Source: CABYIR01 sp038103905
GTDB taxonomy: Bacteria > Pseudomonadota > Alphaproteobacteria > Pelagibacterales > AG-422-B15
Direction: 5' to 3'
Assembly (NCBI GenBank): GCA_038103905.1
Contig: JAYNZW010000006.1
Span: forward strand, 36,281 to 100,280
Length of the DNA: 64,000 nt
The first letter of the stretch is position 1, and each line of letters opens with the position of its first letter. A program made the translations under genes and the position numbers. The notes below the pieces were generated by a model. The model saw only the letters and a program-made list of their open reading frames with translations, did not search any database and had not been told where the DNA came from. Of this stretch, positions 1 to 8,958 are shown piece after piece.

Positions 1-88
1 AGCTGATTTTTCGATATTTCTCTGTTTAAGTAAATTCTATTCTTGATTTTCATATTTGATTATAAACAATTACTATTTATATACATTA

Positions 89-967
89 ATGAGAAAAATT
101 ATGTTCAAATATCAAAAAAATTTACTTTTATTGATGAGGCTTGATAAGCCAATCGGTATATATTTGCTTTTTTTCCCATGTGCCTGGGGGGTTTTGGCGG
201 CTACAAACTCTTACAGTGAGTTAATAGGCAATATTTTTCTTATATTACTCTTTCTAATAGGATCAATCATAATGCGAGGGGCTGGATGTATTGTTAATGA
301 TATATTTGATAAAAATTTAGATAAAAGTGTTGTAAGAACAAAAGATCGCCCTATCGCCTCTGGTAGAATAAAAGTTTCTGAAGCCGTTTTATTTTTTTGT
401 TTTTTATCAGGACTAGGATTATTAATACTGCTTTCATTAAATTTGATTTCAATTTTTATTGGCTTGATTTCATTCTTTTTGCTAGTTCTTTATCCGCTTT
501 CAAAAAGAGTTACATACTGGCCACAGCTACTATTGGGTATAACTTTTAATGTGGGCGTTTTAATTGGTTTCAGTTCAGTAACTGGTAATCTTAATTTTTC
601 TTTACTATGTTTATACAGCGCTGGAATTTTTTGGACGCTCGGATATGATACTATATACGCTATCCAAGATATTGAAGATGATTTGAAAATTGGTATTAAA
701 TCGACTGCGCTTCTATTTAAAAATAAAGTAAGAATGTGGATATTTTTTTTCTATTCTTCAATGTTAATAATGCTTTTCATTTTTGGTTTATTGTTAAATA
801 TGAGTTTCTATTATTTCTTGGGTTTGTTTTTTATTGGGTTACTATTATATAGACAAGTAATGCAATTAAATACTAACGATCCAGCTGTTTGCTTAGCTTT
901 GTTTAAAAGTAATCAATATATTGGACTTCTTCTAAGCTGTGCTTTACTAACAAATATTATTAACTAA
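89..967 (+). CDS. ubiA: 4-hydroxybenzoate polyprenyltransferase
   Basis: Membrane prenyltransferase that attaches the polyprenyl tail to 4-hydroxybenzoate in ubiquinone synthesis. The protein is almost entirely hydrophobic helices. The first Mg-diphosphate motif is visible as NDIFDKNLD (about residue 70), followed by RTKDRPIASG, and the second is DIEDDLKIGIKST; both are hallmarks of UbiA. The ATG at 89 (292 aa) is preferred over a TTG at 56; an ATG at 101 is also possible. It is followed after 9 bp by pmbA in the same direction. Other UbiA-family substrates cannot be excluded, but spacing and motifs fit ubiquinone UbiA best. Confidence 0.9.
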   Translation: MRKIMFKYQKNLLLLMRLDKPIGIYLLFFPCAWGVLAATNSYSELIGNIFLILLFLIGSIIMRGAGCIVNDIFDKNLDKSVVRTKDRPIASGRIKVSEAVLFFCFLSGLGLLILLSLNLISIFIGLISFFLLVLYPLSKRVTYWPQLLLGITFNVGVLIGFSSVTGNLNFSLLCLYSAGIFWTLGYDTIYAIQDIEDDLKIGIKSTALLFKNKVRMWIFFFYSSMLIMLFIFGLLLNMSFYYFLGLFFIGLLLYRQVMQLNTNDPAVCLALFKSNQYIGLLLSCALLTNIIN

Positions 968-976
968 TATTTAATT

Positions 977-2308
977 ATGAGTTTTGAATCTACATCTCAA
1001 AAAATAATAGAGAAAACAATCAAAGCTGGTGCCACAGATTGTGATGTAGTCCTCGCAAAAGGGTCTTCAAAATCAATTGCATATAGGCTGGGTAAAGTTG
1101 AAGATATCGAAGAGTCAAATGGTAGTACTTTTGGTATTAGGGCTCTCATTGGAAATAAGCAAGCATTTATATCATCGTCTGATCATGACGAAAGTAATAT
1201 TGATAAACTTATTGCTCGCGTAATACAAATGACGAAGCTTGCTCCAGAAGATGAAACTGCTTGTTTGGGAGATCCCAACTTATATGAGACAGAAATACAT
1301 GATTTAAATTTATTGCAAGATATCCAAACAGATACAAATACATTAATTGAAATGGCACGACAGTGTGAAGAGTCGGCTTTAGAAATTAAAGGGATTACTA
1401 ATTCTGAAGGTTCAGGTTCTTCATTCTCGGAGAGTGAGTTTTTTATTGCAAACAATAAGGGATTTAGTGGTGGATATAAATCTTCTTCAAATTCAATTTC
1501 ATGTTCCGTAATTGCTGGAGAAGGCCAACAAATGGAAAGAGATTATGATTATGCAGTTTCAAGACATATTGATGACTTACTTTCACCATTTGAAGTGGGA
1601 AAAGCTTCAGCTGAGAAAGCTATTAAAAGATTAAATCCAAGAAAAATTAAATCATGCAAAACTCCTGTCATCTTTGACAAAAGAATAAGTGACGACTTAA
1701 TTGGTTATTTAGCTTCGGCAGTTTCAGGAAATTCTATTGCTAGAGGTACAAGTTTCTTGAAGGATTCTTTAGGAAAACAAATTTTCAGTAAAGAAATTAA
1801 TATTATTGATGATCCTAAAATTCCTAAAGGCCTTGGCTCACGTCCTTTTGATGGAGAAGGGTTAAGAACAAATAAAAAAGAGATTGTAAAAAATGGCGTT
1901 CTCCAAACATGGCTTCTTAACACTTCAACAGCAAAAAAACTTAATTTAAAATCGACAGGTAATGCTTCGAGAGGCGTAGGATCTCCTCCAGGAATAAGTA
2001 CTTCTAACTTTTTTATGTCAAATGGAATTCATTCCTATGATGATATGATAAAATCAACTAATTCAGGTTTCTATGTTACAGAACTTATTGGCATGGGTGT
2101 AAATATTATAACAGGTGATTACAGTATGGGAGCTTCAGGACTATGGATTGAAAATGGTGAAATTCAATATCCTGTAAGTGAGATAACAATTGCTTCAAAT
2201 TTAAAAGATATGTTTTTAAACTTAAGTGCTGCAAACGATCTAGAGTTTAAAGCAAGATCAAATGCGCCTACTATAAGAGTAGAAAATATGACTTTGGCTG
2301 GAAAATAG
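977..2308 (+). CDS. pmbA: TldD/PmbA (TldE) family metalloprotease component
   Basis: PmbA/TldE pairs with TldD to form a heteromeric protease that degrades unfolded peptides and matures small peptides such as microcin B17. In the TldD/E complex the zinc HExxxH motif lies in TldD, and none is seen here, consistent with the TldE subunit. At 443 aa the length matches E. coli PmbA. Recognisable segments are the N-terminal region ending VEDIEESNGSTFGIRAL, the central ISDDLIGYLASAVSGNSIARG, and the C-terminal GVNIITGDYSMGASGLWIENG. tldD is not in the window. It is probably co-transcribed with ubiA. Confidence 0.9.
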   Translation: MSFESTSQKIIEKTIKAGATDCDVVLAKGSSKSIAYRLGKVEDIEESNGSTFGIRALIGNKQAFISSSDHDESNIDKLIARVIQMTKLAPEDETACLGDPNLYETEIHDLNLLQDIQTDTNTLIEMARQCEESALEIKGITNSEGSGSSFSESEFFIANNKGFSGGYKSSSNSISCSVIAGEGQQMERDYDYAVSRHIDDLLSPFEVGKASAEKAIKRLNPRKIKSCKTPVIFDKRISDDLIGYLASAVSGNSIARGTSFLKDSLGKQIFSKEINIIDDPKIPKGLGSRPFDGEGLRTNKKEIVKNGVLQTWLLNTSTAKKLNLKSTGNASRGVGSPPGISTSNFFMSNGIHSYDDMIKSTNSGFYVTELIGMGVNIITGDYSMGASGLWIENGEIQYPVSEITIASNLKDMFLNLSAANDLEFKARSNAPTIRVENMTLAGK

Positions 2309-2372
2309 TCATTTTTTAAGATAAAATCTTCACATTGCAATTTCTTCATATAAAAATAATCTTTACCCTATC

Positions 2373-4103
2373 ATGACCGGTTATCAAATTCTCAAAAGAC
2401 TATTCCAAGATAGTGTTAAGCCTTACACCGTTAAATTATCAAGTTCATTTTTCTTTATGGTCATTACAGCATTAACGACAGGATTAACTGCATGGATTTT
2501 AGACCCAGCTATTGAAAAAATTTTTCTAGAAAAAGATAGTGAAATGTTAATGATTATTCCAATTGCAATAATCTTAACTTTACTATTAAAAAGTTTTGCA
2601 ACCTATATGCAATCAGCAATTCTTGGAGAAGTTGCTCAAAAGATTATCGCTGACACTCAAATTAAAATGTTTACCAAGATAATATATTCTGACCATGCTT
2701 GGGTTCAAAAAAATCATTCTGGTAAATTAATTTCTAACTTTCTATATGACGTCACTCTTTTACAGGATTCTGTCAGTAGTAGTTTAGCAAACGGATTAAG
2801 AGATTTATTGACACTTATTTGTCTTATAGGAGTCATGTACTATCAGGACTGGAGATTGGCTACTGTTTCATTAATTGCAATTCCACTTGTAGGATTATTT
2901 TCAAGGAAACTTGGTAAGCGAATGAAAAAAACTTCAACTGAGGGTCAAATAGAAACAGGAATACTTGCATCCCTCTTATCTGAAAATTTAGATGGTCAAA
3001 GAGTTGTAAAAGCGTATCAGCAAGAAGAAGTAGAAATTAAAAAAGTAAGCTCATCAATTTATAAACGTATGAAGCTTATAATAAAGGGAATAAAAACAAG
3101 GGCTGCCGCTTCACCTTTTTCTGAATTTTTAGCAGGTTTTGGTATCGCAGGAGCGCTTTATTACGCTGGTATTAGAGGGTTACAAGGAGAGTTAGAATTA
3201 AATGAATTTATATCGTTCTTGGGGGCTATGATGCTCAGCTTTCAACCTCTAAAAAGACTATCTTCAATTAATACTACTATTCAAGAGGGTTTTGCAGCTG
3301 CTATAAGAATTTTTAATTTAATGGATCAGGAAAGTCACATAAAAGAAGTTGCCAAAGCTGATCGTCTTAATGTCTCTAACGGAAATATTAAATTTAAAGA
3401 TGTATCTCTTTCATATGATCAAGATAGTAGTTTTGCTCTAAAAAATATCAACCTTACAATTGAACCCGGAACAACAACTGCTTTAGTTGGTCCAAGTGGT
3501 GCGGGCAAATCATCTTGTCTAAATCTAATACCAAGGTTTTATGACCCATCGGGTGGGTCAATCGAAATTGATGGACAAAAAATAAAAAATGTCACGCTAG
3601 AGTCACTAAGATCTTGTATCAGTCTTGTAAGTCAGGACCCAAAATTATTTGATGTATCAATTAGAGAAAATATAAGCTATGGAAATATAAATGCCTCCTA
3701 TGAAGAAATAGTTAGTGCATCTCAATCAGCGGCTGCACATGAATTTATAATGAGCTTACCAGATCAATATGAAACTGTTGTTGGCGAGAAAGGCTACAGT
3801 CTATCTGGAGGACAAAAACAAAGAATTTCTATTGCTAGAGCTTTTTTGAGAGATGCCCCAATCTTATTACTAGACGAAGCAACTTCAAGTCTTGACAATG
3901 AATCAGAGCATCTAATTCAAGAAGCAGTAAAAAAATTAATGCAGAATAGAACTACTATTGTTATAGCACACAGACTTAGCACGATCATCGATGCAAATAA
4001 AATTGCCGTATTTGATCAAGGTAAAATAATTGAAACAGGATCGCACGAAGAGTTAATAAAAAAAGGCGGTCTTTATTCAAATTTATATAAAAGAGAAATT
4101 TAA
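2373..4103 (+). CDS. msbA: MsbA-like ABC exporter (lipid A-core flippase type)
   Basis: Half-size ABC exporter of 576 aa: six transmembrane helices (residues about 20-320) fused to an ATPase domain. Walker A reads GPSGAGKSS near residue 371, the signature is LSGGQKQR near 474, Walker B is ILLLDEATSSLD, and the switch region is IVIAHRLS. The family includes MsbA, which flips lipid A-core across the inner membrane. The immediately downstream lipid A/Kdo genes (acyltransferase, waaA, lpxK, lpxL) support that substrate; sequence alone does not exclude another amphiphile. The stop is 1 bp from the next start, so translation is probably coupled. Confidence 0.85.
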   Translation: MTGYQILKRLFQDSVKPYTVKLSSSFFFMVITALTTGLTAWILDPAIEKIFLEKDSEMLMIIPIAIILTLLLKSFATYMQSAILGEVAQKIIADTQIKMFTKIIYSDHAWVQKNHSGKLISNFLYDVTLLQDSVSSSLANGLRDLLTLICLIGVMYYQDWRLATVSLIAIPLVGLFSRKLGKRMKKTSTEGQIETGILASLLSENLDGQRVVKAYQQEEVEIKKVSSSIYKRMKLIIKGIKTRAAASPFSEFLAGFGIAGALYYAGIRGLQGELELNEFISFLGAMMLSFQPLKRLSSINTTIQEGFAAAIRIFNLMDQESHIKEVAKADRLNVSNGNIKFKDVSLSYDQDSSFALKNINLTIEPGTTTALVGPSGAGKSSCLNLIPRFYDPSGGSIEIDGQKIKNVTLESLRSCISLVSQDPKLFDVSIRENISYGNINASYEEIVSASQSAAAHEFIMSLPDQYETVVGEKGYSLSGGQKQRISIARAFLRDAPILLLDEATSSLDNESEHLIQEAVKKLMQNRTTIVIAHRLSTIIDANKIAVFDQGKIIETGSHEELIKKGGLYSNLYKREI

Positions 4104-4104
4104 A

Positions 4105-4776
4105 ATGTTTAAAAAAATTTTAGACAATTTTTTTATAAAGCAGACTATTTCATTAATTGGAATAATGTATATTTTACTAACGTATTATACATCTAGAGTC
4201 ACATTTTCTAATCAATCAAAAATTGACTCATTGAGTAAAAATAATGAAAATTTCATATATGCTTTTTGGCATGATCAATTACTGATGTGTCCTTTCACTT
4301 GGAAAAATGATCTTGATATTTTAGTATTAATTTCAAAACATAAAGATGGTGATATTATTTCTAGGGTAATATCTTATCTAGGCTTTAAAACCATAAGAGG
4401 TTCGACTAACAATCCTGAGAAGAAAAAAAATAAAGGAGGATTTATTGCGGCTAAAAAAATATTATCATCTCTAAAAAAAAATATATGTGTAGGAATTGCT
4501 CCTGATGGACCTCGAGGACCACGCCATGAAGTTGCGGAAGGTATAATTAATATAGCAAGAATGAGTAATAAAAAAATAATACCAGTTGCACTTGGATTTA
4601 AGTCAAAATGGACATTAAATACTTGGGATAAATTTATAGTGCCAAAGTTTTTTAGCAGTATGAAAGTAAGCTGGGGAGAGCCAATTGAAATACAAGAAGA
4701 AGATAACGTTAAATATCAAATTTTATTGAAAAAAGAGCTTGATACACTTACTGAATCCGTAAATTCTTTTCAATAA
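4105..4776 (+). CDS. DUF374 lysophospholipid acyltransferase family protein
   Basis: A 223-aa protein with one N-terminal membrane segment (about residues 10-28). It carries FWHDQLLMCPF as the acyltransferase HxxxxD-like block and APDGPRGPRHEVAEG as the substrate-binding block, both typical of DUF374. In alphaproteobacteria this family commonly sits between the MsbA-like exporter and waaA, as here, and is presumed to acylate a lipid A or outer-membrane lipid precursor. The exact acceptor is not known from sequence. Confidence 0.8.
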   Translation: MFKKILDNFFIKQTISLIGIMYILLTYYTSRVTFSNQSKIDSLSKNNENFIYAFWHDQLLMCPFTWKNDLDILVLISKHKDGDIISRVISYLGFKTIRGSTNNPEKKKNKGGFIAAKKILSSLKKNICVGIAPDGPRGPRHEVAEGIINIARMSNKKIIPVALGFKSKWTLNTWDKFIVPKFFSSMKVSWGEPIEIQEEDNVKYQILLKKELDTLTESVNSFQ

Positions 4777-4788
4777 ATTTAAATTAGA

Positions 4789-6030
4789 ATGATATTTATA
4801 TACAAATTAATCACTATTTTACTATATCCGTTTATTCCACTTTATTTAAGAATTAGAATTTTAAACAATAAAGAAGATGTGAATAGAATTAATGAAAGAT
4901 ATGGAATTGCAAGTCAAAAAAAGAAAGAGGGGAAGCTAATATGGTTTCATGCAGCAAGCATTGGTGAAAGTTTATCAATTATTACATTGATAAAAGAAAT
5001 ACAAAAAAAAAATAGCTCCCAAATACTTGTTACAACTGGTACAAAATCATCAGCTCAATTAATTAAACAAAAATTAAATAAAAAAATTACTCATCAATTT
5101 ATACCATTAGATAACCCATTATTTATTGAAAGATTTTTGTCATACTGGAGACCAAGTATTGGTATATTTGTCGAGTCAGAGATCTGGCCAAATTTAATTT
5201 TAAAATCTAAAGAAAAAAAAATAAAACTAATCATTATAAATGGCAGAATGACCTCAAAAACATTTAAGAGATGGTCTGTATTTTCTAGTGTAAGTAGAAA
5301 AATATTCTCATGTTTTGACGACTGTTTTACTCAAAATAATGATAGTCTAATTCATTACCAAAAACTTGGTGTCAATAAGGCTTGTCATACTGGTAACCTT
5401 AAATTTACATCATCCCCTAACAAAATTGATGTAAAAGCAAAAAATAAAATTAAAAAAATTTTTGAAGGTAGAAAAATTTTTGTAGCCGCAAGCACTCATC
5501 CAGGCGAAGAAGATATCATCTTGGATATAACTAAAGAGATTCGATCTGTAAGAAAGGAATTTATTTCAGTAATAATCCCAAGACATCCTAATAGGAAATC
5601 TTTTATAAAGAATCAAGTATTAGAAAAAGTAATACTTAGATCTCAATCAAAAAAAATAAAGAAGGACACTTCAATTTATATTGCAGATACACTTGGTGAG
5701 TTAGAGCTATTTTACAGTATTGCAGACTTTATTTTTATAGGTGGTAGTTTTGTTAATCATGGTGGTCAAAATCCAATAGAAGCTTCTTACTACGGTAAAT
5801 TAATTCATCATGGAAAGTTTATTCAAAATTTCACTGATGTTTATTCAATACTAAAGAAGTCACACATAACAAAACTTGTCAAAAGCTCACAAGAACTAAT
5901 TCGTCATATTCAAAAAAACTACGATAAACCAAAAAAATCTTCAAAAAAAGATAGACTGTATAAATTAAATTTAAAGTCTCAAAATATACTTAAAAAAAAT
6001 ATAAGTTTATTAAATAAGTATTTACCTTAA
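4789..6030 (+). CDS. waaA: Kdo transferase (3-deoxy-D-manno-octulosonic acid transferase)
   Basis: GT30 glycosyltransferase that adds Kdo from CMP-Kdo to lipid IVA on the cytoplasmic face of the inner membrane. The 413-aa length is normal. It has the N-terminal membrane anchor, WFHAASIGE with the catalytic glutamate (about residue 56), LVTTGTKSSA, FVESEIWPNL and the late GGSFVNHGGQNPIEA. It precedes lpxK by 10 bp in the lipid A operon. Whether one or two Kdo residues are added cannot be told. Confidence 0.92.
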   Translation: MIFIYKLITILLYPFIPLYLRIRILNNKEDVNRINERYGIASQKKKEGKLIWFHAASIGESLSIITLIKEIQKKNSSQILVTTGTKSSAQLIKQKLNKKITHQFIPLDNPLFIERFLSYWRPSIGIFVESEIWPNLILKSKEKKIKLIIINGRMTSKTFKRWSVFSSVSRKIFSCFDDCFTQNNDSLIHYQKLGVNKACHTGNLKFTSSPNKIDVKAKNKIKKIFEGRKIFVAASTHPGEEDIILDITKEIRSVRKEFISVIIPRHPNRKSFIKNQVLEKVILRSQSKKIKKDTSIYIADTLGELELFYSIADFIFIGGSFVNHGGQNPIEASYYGKLIHHGKFIQNFTDVYSILKKSHITKLVKSSQELIRHIQKNYDKPKKSSKKDRLYKLNLKSQNILKKNISLLNKYLP

Positions 6031-6040
6031 ATTAAAGTAT

Positions 6041-7036
6041 ATGAGTCAAAATCAAAAAATTGCTCAATATTTGTGGTATAGCAATAATATAATTATTAAA
6101 TTATTTTTATTATTACTTCTTCCTCTATCATTCCTTTACTATTTTTTATTCCTACTTAAAAAATTTCTTTCTAATGAAAAATCTTTTCAACCTGAAATAA
6201 TTTGTGTAGGAAATTGTTCAGTTGGTGGTGATGGCAAAACATCAACGATGCTTTCTCTCATTAATACATACCAATCAAAAAATAAAAAAGTAGCCGTACT
6301 ATTGAAAGGTTATAAAGGAAAAATAAAATTGCCTACGCAAGTTAATGATATTGATCACTCTGCAATTGATGTAGGAGATGAAGCTTTGCTATATGCTAAA
6401 CATGTCAGAACCTTTATAAGCAATAATCGATTAGCAGGAATTAATTTTATTACTAATAATCATTCTCTTGATGCCATTCTTATAGACGATGGACTTCAGG
6501 ATTTTAGAATCAAAAAAGATAAAAATATTTTAGTCATTAATGGTAATAGAGGTTTTGGAAATGGTTTTTTGATTCCCGCTGGCCCATTACGACAATCTCC
6601 ATCATCTGCAATTAAAATAGCTAATATCATAATTATAATTGGTGAAGATAAGAATAAAATTTATAATCTTTATAAACATATTTTTAAAGATAAAGTTTTT
6701 CTCCAAGCTGAAATAAAATGCGAAAAAGATAGTTCTAACCAAAATTATTTGGCATTTAGCGGCATTGGAAATAATGAAGGATTTATTAACACATTACATA
6801 ATAATAATTACAATGTTAAAAAAATAAGGTTATTCCCTGATCACTACTATTATTCTAAAAATGATATTGAAAATATTAAAAAAGAGGCTCGTGAAAATAA
6901 TTTAAGTATTATTACTACTGAGAAAGATTGGAAAAGATTGAATTTAAAACAACAAGAAAAAATTAATTTTTTACCAATATCAGTTGAATTTTCTAACAAC
7001 GATACTCTCAATAATGCATTATTTCCAGATGACTAA
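6041..7036 (+). CDS. lpxK: Tetraacyldisaccharide 4'-kinase
   Basis: Phosphorylates the 4' position of the lipid A disaccharide at the inner membrane. It is 331 aa with an N-terminal hydrophobic anchor (about residues 18-40), the P-loop GNCSVGGDGKTST (near residue 58), DDGLQDFRIKKD (Walker B-like) and a C-terminal ITTEKDWKRL motif typical of LpxK. The stop overlaps the preferred lpxL start by 8 bp, which points to a single transcript. Confidence 0.93.
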   Translation: MSQNQKIAQYLWYSNNIIIKLFLLLLLPLSFLYYFLFLLKKFLSNEKSFQPEIICVGNCSVGGDGKTSTMLSLINTYQSKNKKVAVLLKGYKGKIKLPTQVNDIDHSAIDVGDEALLYAKHVRTFISNNRLAGINFITNNHSLDAILIDDGLQDFRIKKDKNILVINGNRGFGNGFLIPAGPLRQSPSSAIKIANIIIIIGEDKNKIYNLYKHIFKDKVFLQAEIKCEKDSSNQNYLAFSGIGNNEGFINTLHNNNYNVKKIRLFPDHYYYSKNDIENIKKEARENNLSIITTEKDWKRLNLKQQEKINFLPISVEFSNNDTLNNALFPDD

Positions 7037-7889
7037 ATTTATCAGATACCTTCTTGAGTTATTTCTATTTATTTTTTTTTACTCTTTGTTTTTTATACTT
7101 CCATTAAACATTTCAAGAAAACTAGGAGTATTTATGGCGTTAAATATAGGCCCTCTGACAAAAACAAATAAAATAATAAATAAAAACTTGAAGATTGCAT
7201 TTCCAAATCAAAATGAACAATGGATAGAAAAAATTAATAAGGGTGTTTGGTCTAATTTTGGAAAAGTTTTAGCTGAGTACTCTCACTTGAAAGAAATTTC
7301 AAGTAAAAATATGATTAATATTGAAGAAAATCATTTCTCAAAATCTTTTTTTGAGAAAGGTAAAAATAAAATTTTAATTTCAGCTCATAATGCTAATTGG
7401 GAGATACCTGGAATTGCATGCAGAATTAAGTCAAAAAAAATATCAGGAATTGTTAGAGAGCCTAATAATCCATTTATTAAAATAATTCTCTCAAATCTAA
7501 GAAATAAGTACAGTGTAAGATGTTATGAAAAAAACATAATTGGAACTAAAAAGATATTGAGAGATTTTAAGCAGGGCTTCTCTTTAGCTCTCTTAGCTGA
7601 TCAAAAACTATCTTCAGGAATTAAGACAAAGTTTTTTGGGAGAGATACATATTCTACTGCGCTACCAGCTCAATTAGCATTAAAAGAAAAAAGTGATATA
7701 TTCCTTGCTTGGCCAAAAAGAGCAGGCAATAATTTTGAATTTAAATTTTGTGAAATGATCGAAGCTTCAAAGCTTGATGATAACGAAGTAAATAAAATCA
7801 AAATTATTGGAATGATAAATTTATTTTTTGAAAAGAAAATATCTGAGAATCCCGAAGAATACTTTTGGCATCATAATCGCTGGGAATAA
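7029..7889 (+). CDS. lpxL: Lipid A lauroyl/myristoyl acyltransferase (LpxL/HtrB family)
   Basis: Late lipid A acyltransferase of the LpxL/LpxM/HtrB family. The 286-aa protein begins with one membrane helix and has ISAHNANWEIPG (HxxxxE catalytic block, about residue 125), a VREPNNPF segment and LLADQKLSSG, ending with EEYFWHHNRWE, the conserved family terminus. The ATG at 7029 is chosen because it starts at the membrane anchor and overlaps lpxK by only 8 bp; an in-frame ATG at 6984 would give a longer overlap. It is last in the operon and converges with the M23 gene. Confidence 0.9.
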   Translation: MTKFIRYLLELFLFIFFYSLFFILPLNISRKLGVFMALNIGPLTKTNKIINKNLKIAFPNQNEQWIEKINKGVWSNFGKVLAEYSHLKEISSKNMINIEENHFSKSFFEKGKNKILISAHNANWEIPGIACRIKSKKISGIVREPNNPFIKIILSNLRNKYSVRCYEKNIIGTKKILRDFKQGFSLALLADQKLSSGIKTKFFGRDTYSTALPAQLALKEKSDIFLAWPKRAGNNFEFKFCEMIEASKLDDNEVNKIKIIGMINLFFEKKISENPEEYFWHHNRWE

Positions 7890-7922
7890 AACTTACTTGA
7901 ATATTTCTTTCAACTAATAAAA

Positions 7923-8762
7923 CTAATTATATTTTTTTAGTAATAATTCGGGGTCAACATATGTATCAAAAACCATAATTCCCCAATGTAAGTGTGGACC
8001 CGTTGATCTACCAGTCGAGCCTACAGTTCCAATTACTTCATTTTTTTTTATTTTGCTGTTTAATGTCACATCAACGCTGGCTAAATGGGCATATATACTT
8101 TTAACACCATATCCATGGTCAACGACAATTGTTCCTCCAGTATAATAAAGATCTGGTTCAGCCAAGATGACGATACCATCATTTGTAGATACTACCGGCG
8201 TACCCTCATTATTTGCAATATCTAGTCCTCTATGTGGACTCTTTGGTTTACCATTTAACACTCTCTGACTACCAAACACACCTGTAATAATACCTTTTAC
8301 TGGCTGAACAAAGCCATTTAAAAAATTTTCATTTTCTAACAATATTTTTTTTGATTGTTTAATTATTTTATTTTCAGCAATAATACGCTCTAAAACTTTT
8401 TCATCAGGAGTAACAAGTTTGGTAGGGAGTCCATTTATTTCTTGAATATCAAAATTTCTCTTCAAAACAGTAATCTCATTAGTTTTACAGATTTTATTCT
8501 TACAAATCTCAATAAGAATATTATTTTTTCTATCTCTATCAATTGGAACTACAAAATATCCATTCTTGCTTATCTCGTGTGGAATTTTGTCACTGAATAA
8601 TTGTATATTTGAAGATTCATTATATTCATGAATTTTACTGATAATAATTTCACCCTGAAGTACTCTTTCGGGCAAATCATATCTGAACTGAGCATTAGAA
8701 TTTCCAAATAATATAAAATATAAGATCAGTAGTTTAATTATAAAAAAATAATTAAATCTCAT
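7923..8762 (-). CDS. Secreted M23 (LytM-type) peptidase
   Basis: Periplasmic zinc endopeptidase or LytM-family regulator of peptidoglycan hydrolysis. The 279-aa protein starts with a signal peptide (hydrophobic core about residues 7-24). The C-terminal M23 domain (about residues 150-275) keeps the metal ligands: HRGLDIAN (H and D), then YAHLASV and the final HLHWG. All expected zinc ligands are therefore present. Its N-terminal half is unassigned beta-rich sequence. It overlaps the upstream DUF2093 gene by 11 bp, forming an xseA-DUF2093-M23 operon. Confidence 0.88.
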   Translation of the reverse strand: MRFNYFFIIKLLILYFILFGNSNAQFRYDLPERVLQGEIIISKIHEYNESSNIQLFSDKIPHEISKNGYFVVPIDRDRKNNILIEICKNKICKTNEITVLKRNFDIQEINGLPTKLVTPDEKVLERIIAENKIIKQSKKILLENENFLNGFVQPVKGIITGVFGSQRVLNGKPKSPHRGLDIANNEGTPVVSTNDGIVILAEPDLYYTGGTIVVDHGYGVKSIYAHLASVDVTLNSKIKKNEVIGTVGSTGRSTGPHLHWGIMVFDTYVDPELLLKKYN

Positions 8763-8958
8763 TGATTTCTTTGTATCTTTTTAGGGCTACATCTGGGCCA
8801 GAGTATATTTCTTGTAAGTCGACATTCCAATACTTTAAATTTACCAATGGAATCTTTTTTTTAGTAATTGAACAAAGAACATAGTCACCAGGTTCAATGA
8901 TTTTAAATTGTCCATGATACAATTCAATAACAGCACATTTTTCTAAATTTGAATTCAT
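8752..8958 (-). CDS. DUF2093 domain protein
   Basis: A 68-aa protein with the conserved DUF2093 core: ELYHGQFKIIEPGDYVLC followed by IPLVNLKYWNVDLQEIY. DUF2093 is a small family of unknown function found almost only in alphaproteobacteria and commonly encoded beside xseA, exactly as here. It overlaps xseA by 4 bp and the M23 gene by 11 bp. The cysteine in DYVLC is the only obvious reactive residue besides C8; no catalytic role is claimed. Confidence 0.85.
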   Translation of the reverse strand: MNSNLEKCAVIELYHGQFKIIEPGDYVLCSITKKKIPLVNLKYWNVDLQEIYSGPDVALKRYKEINEI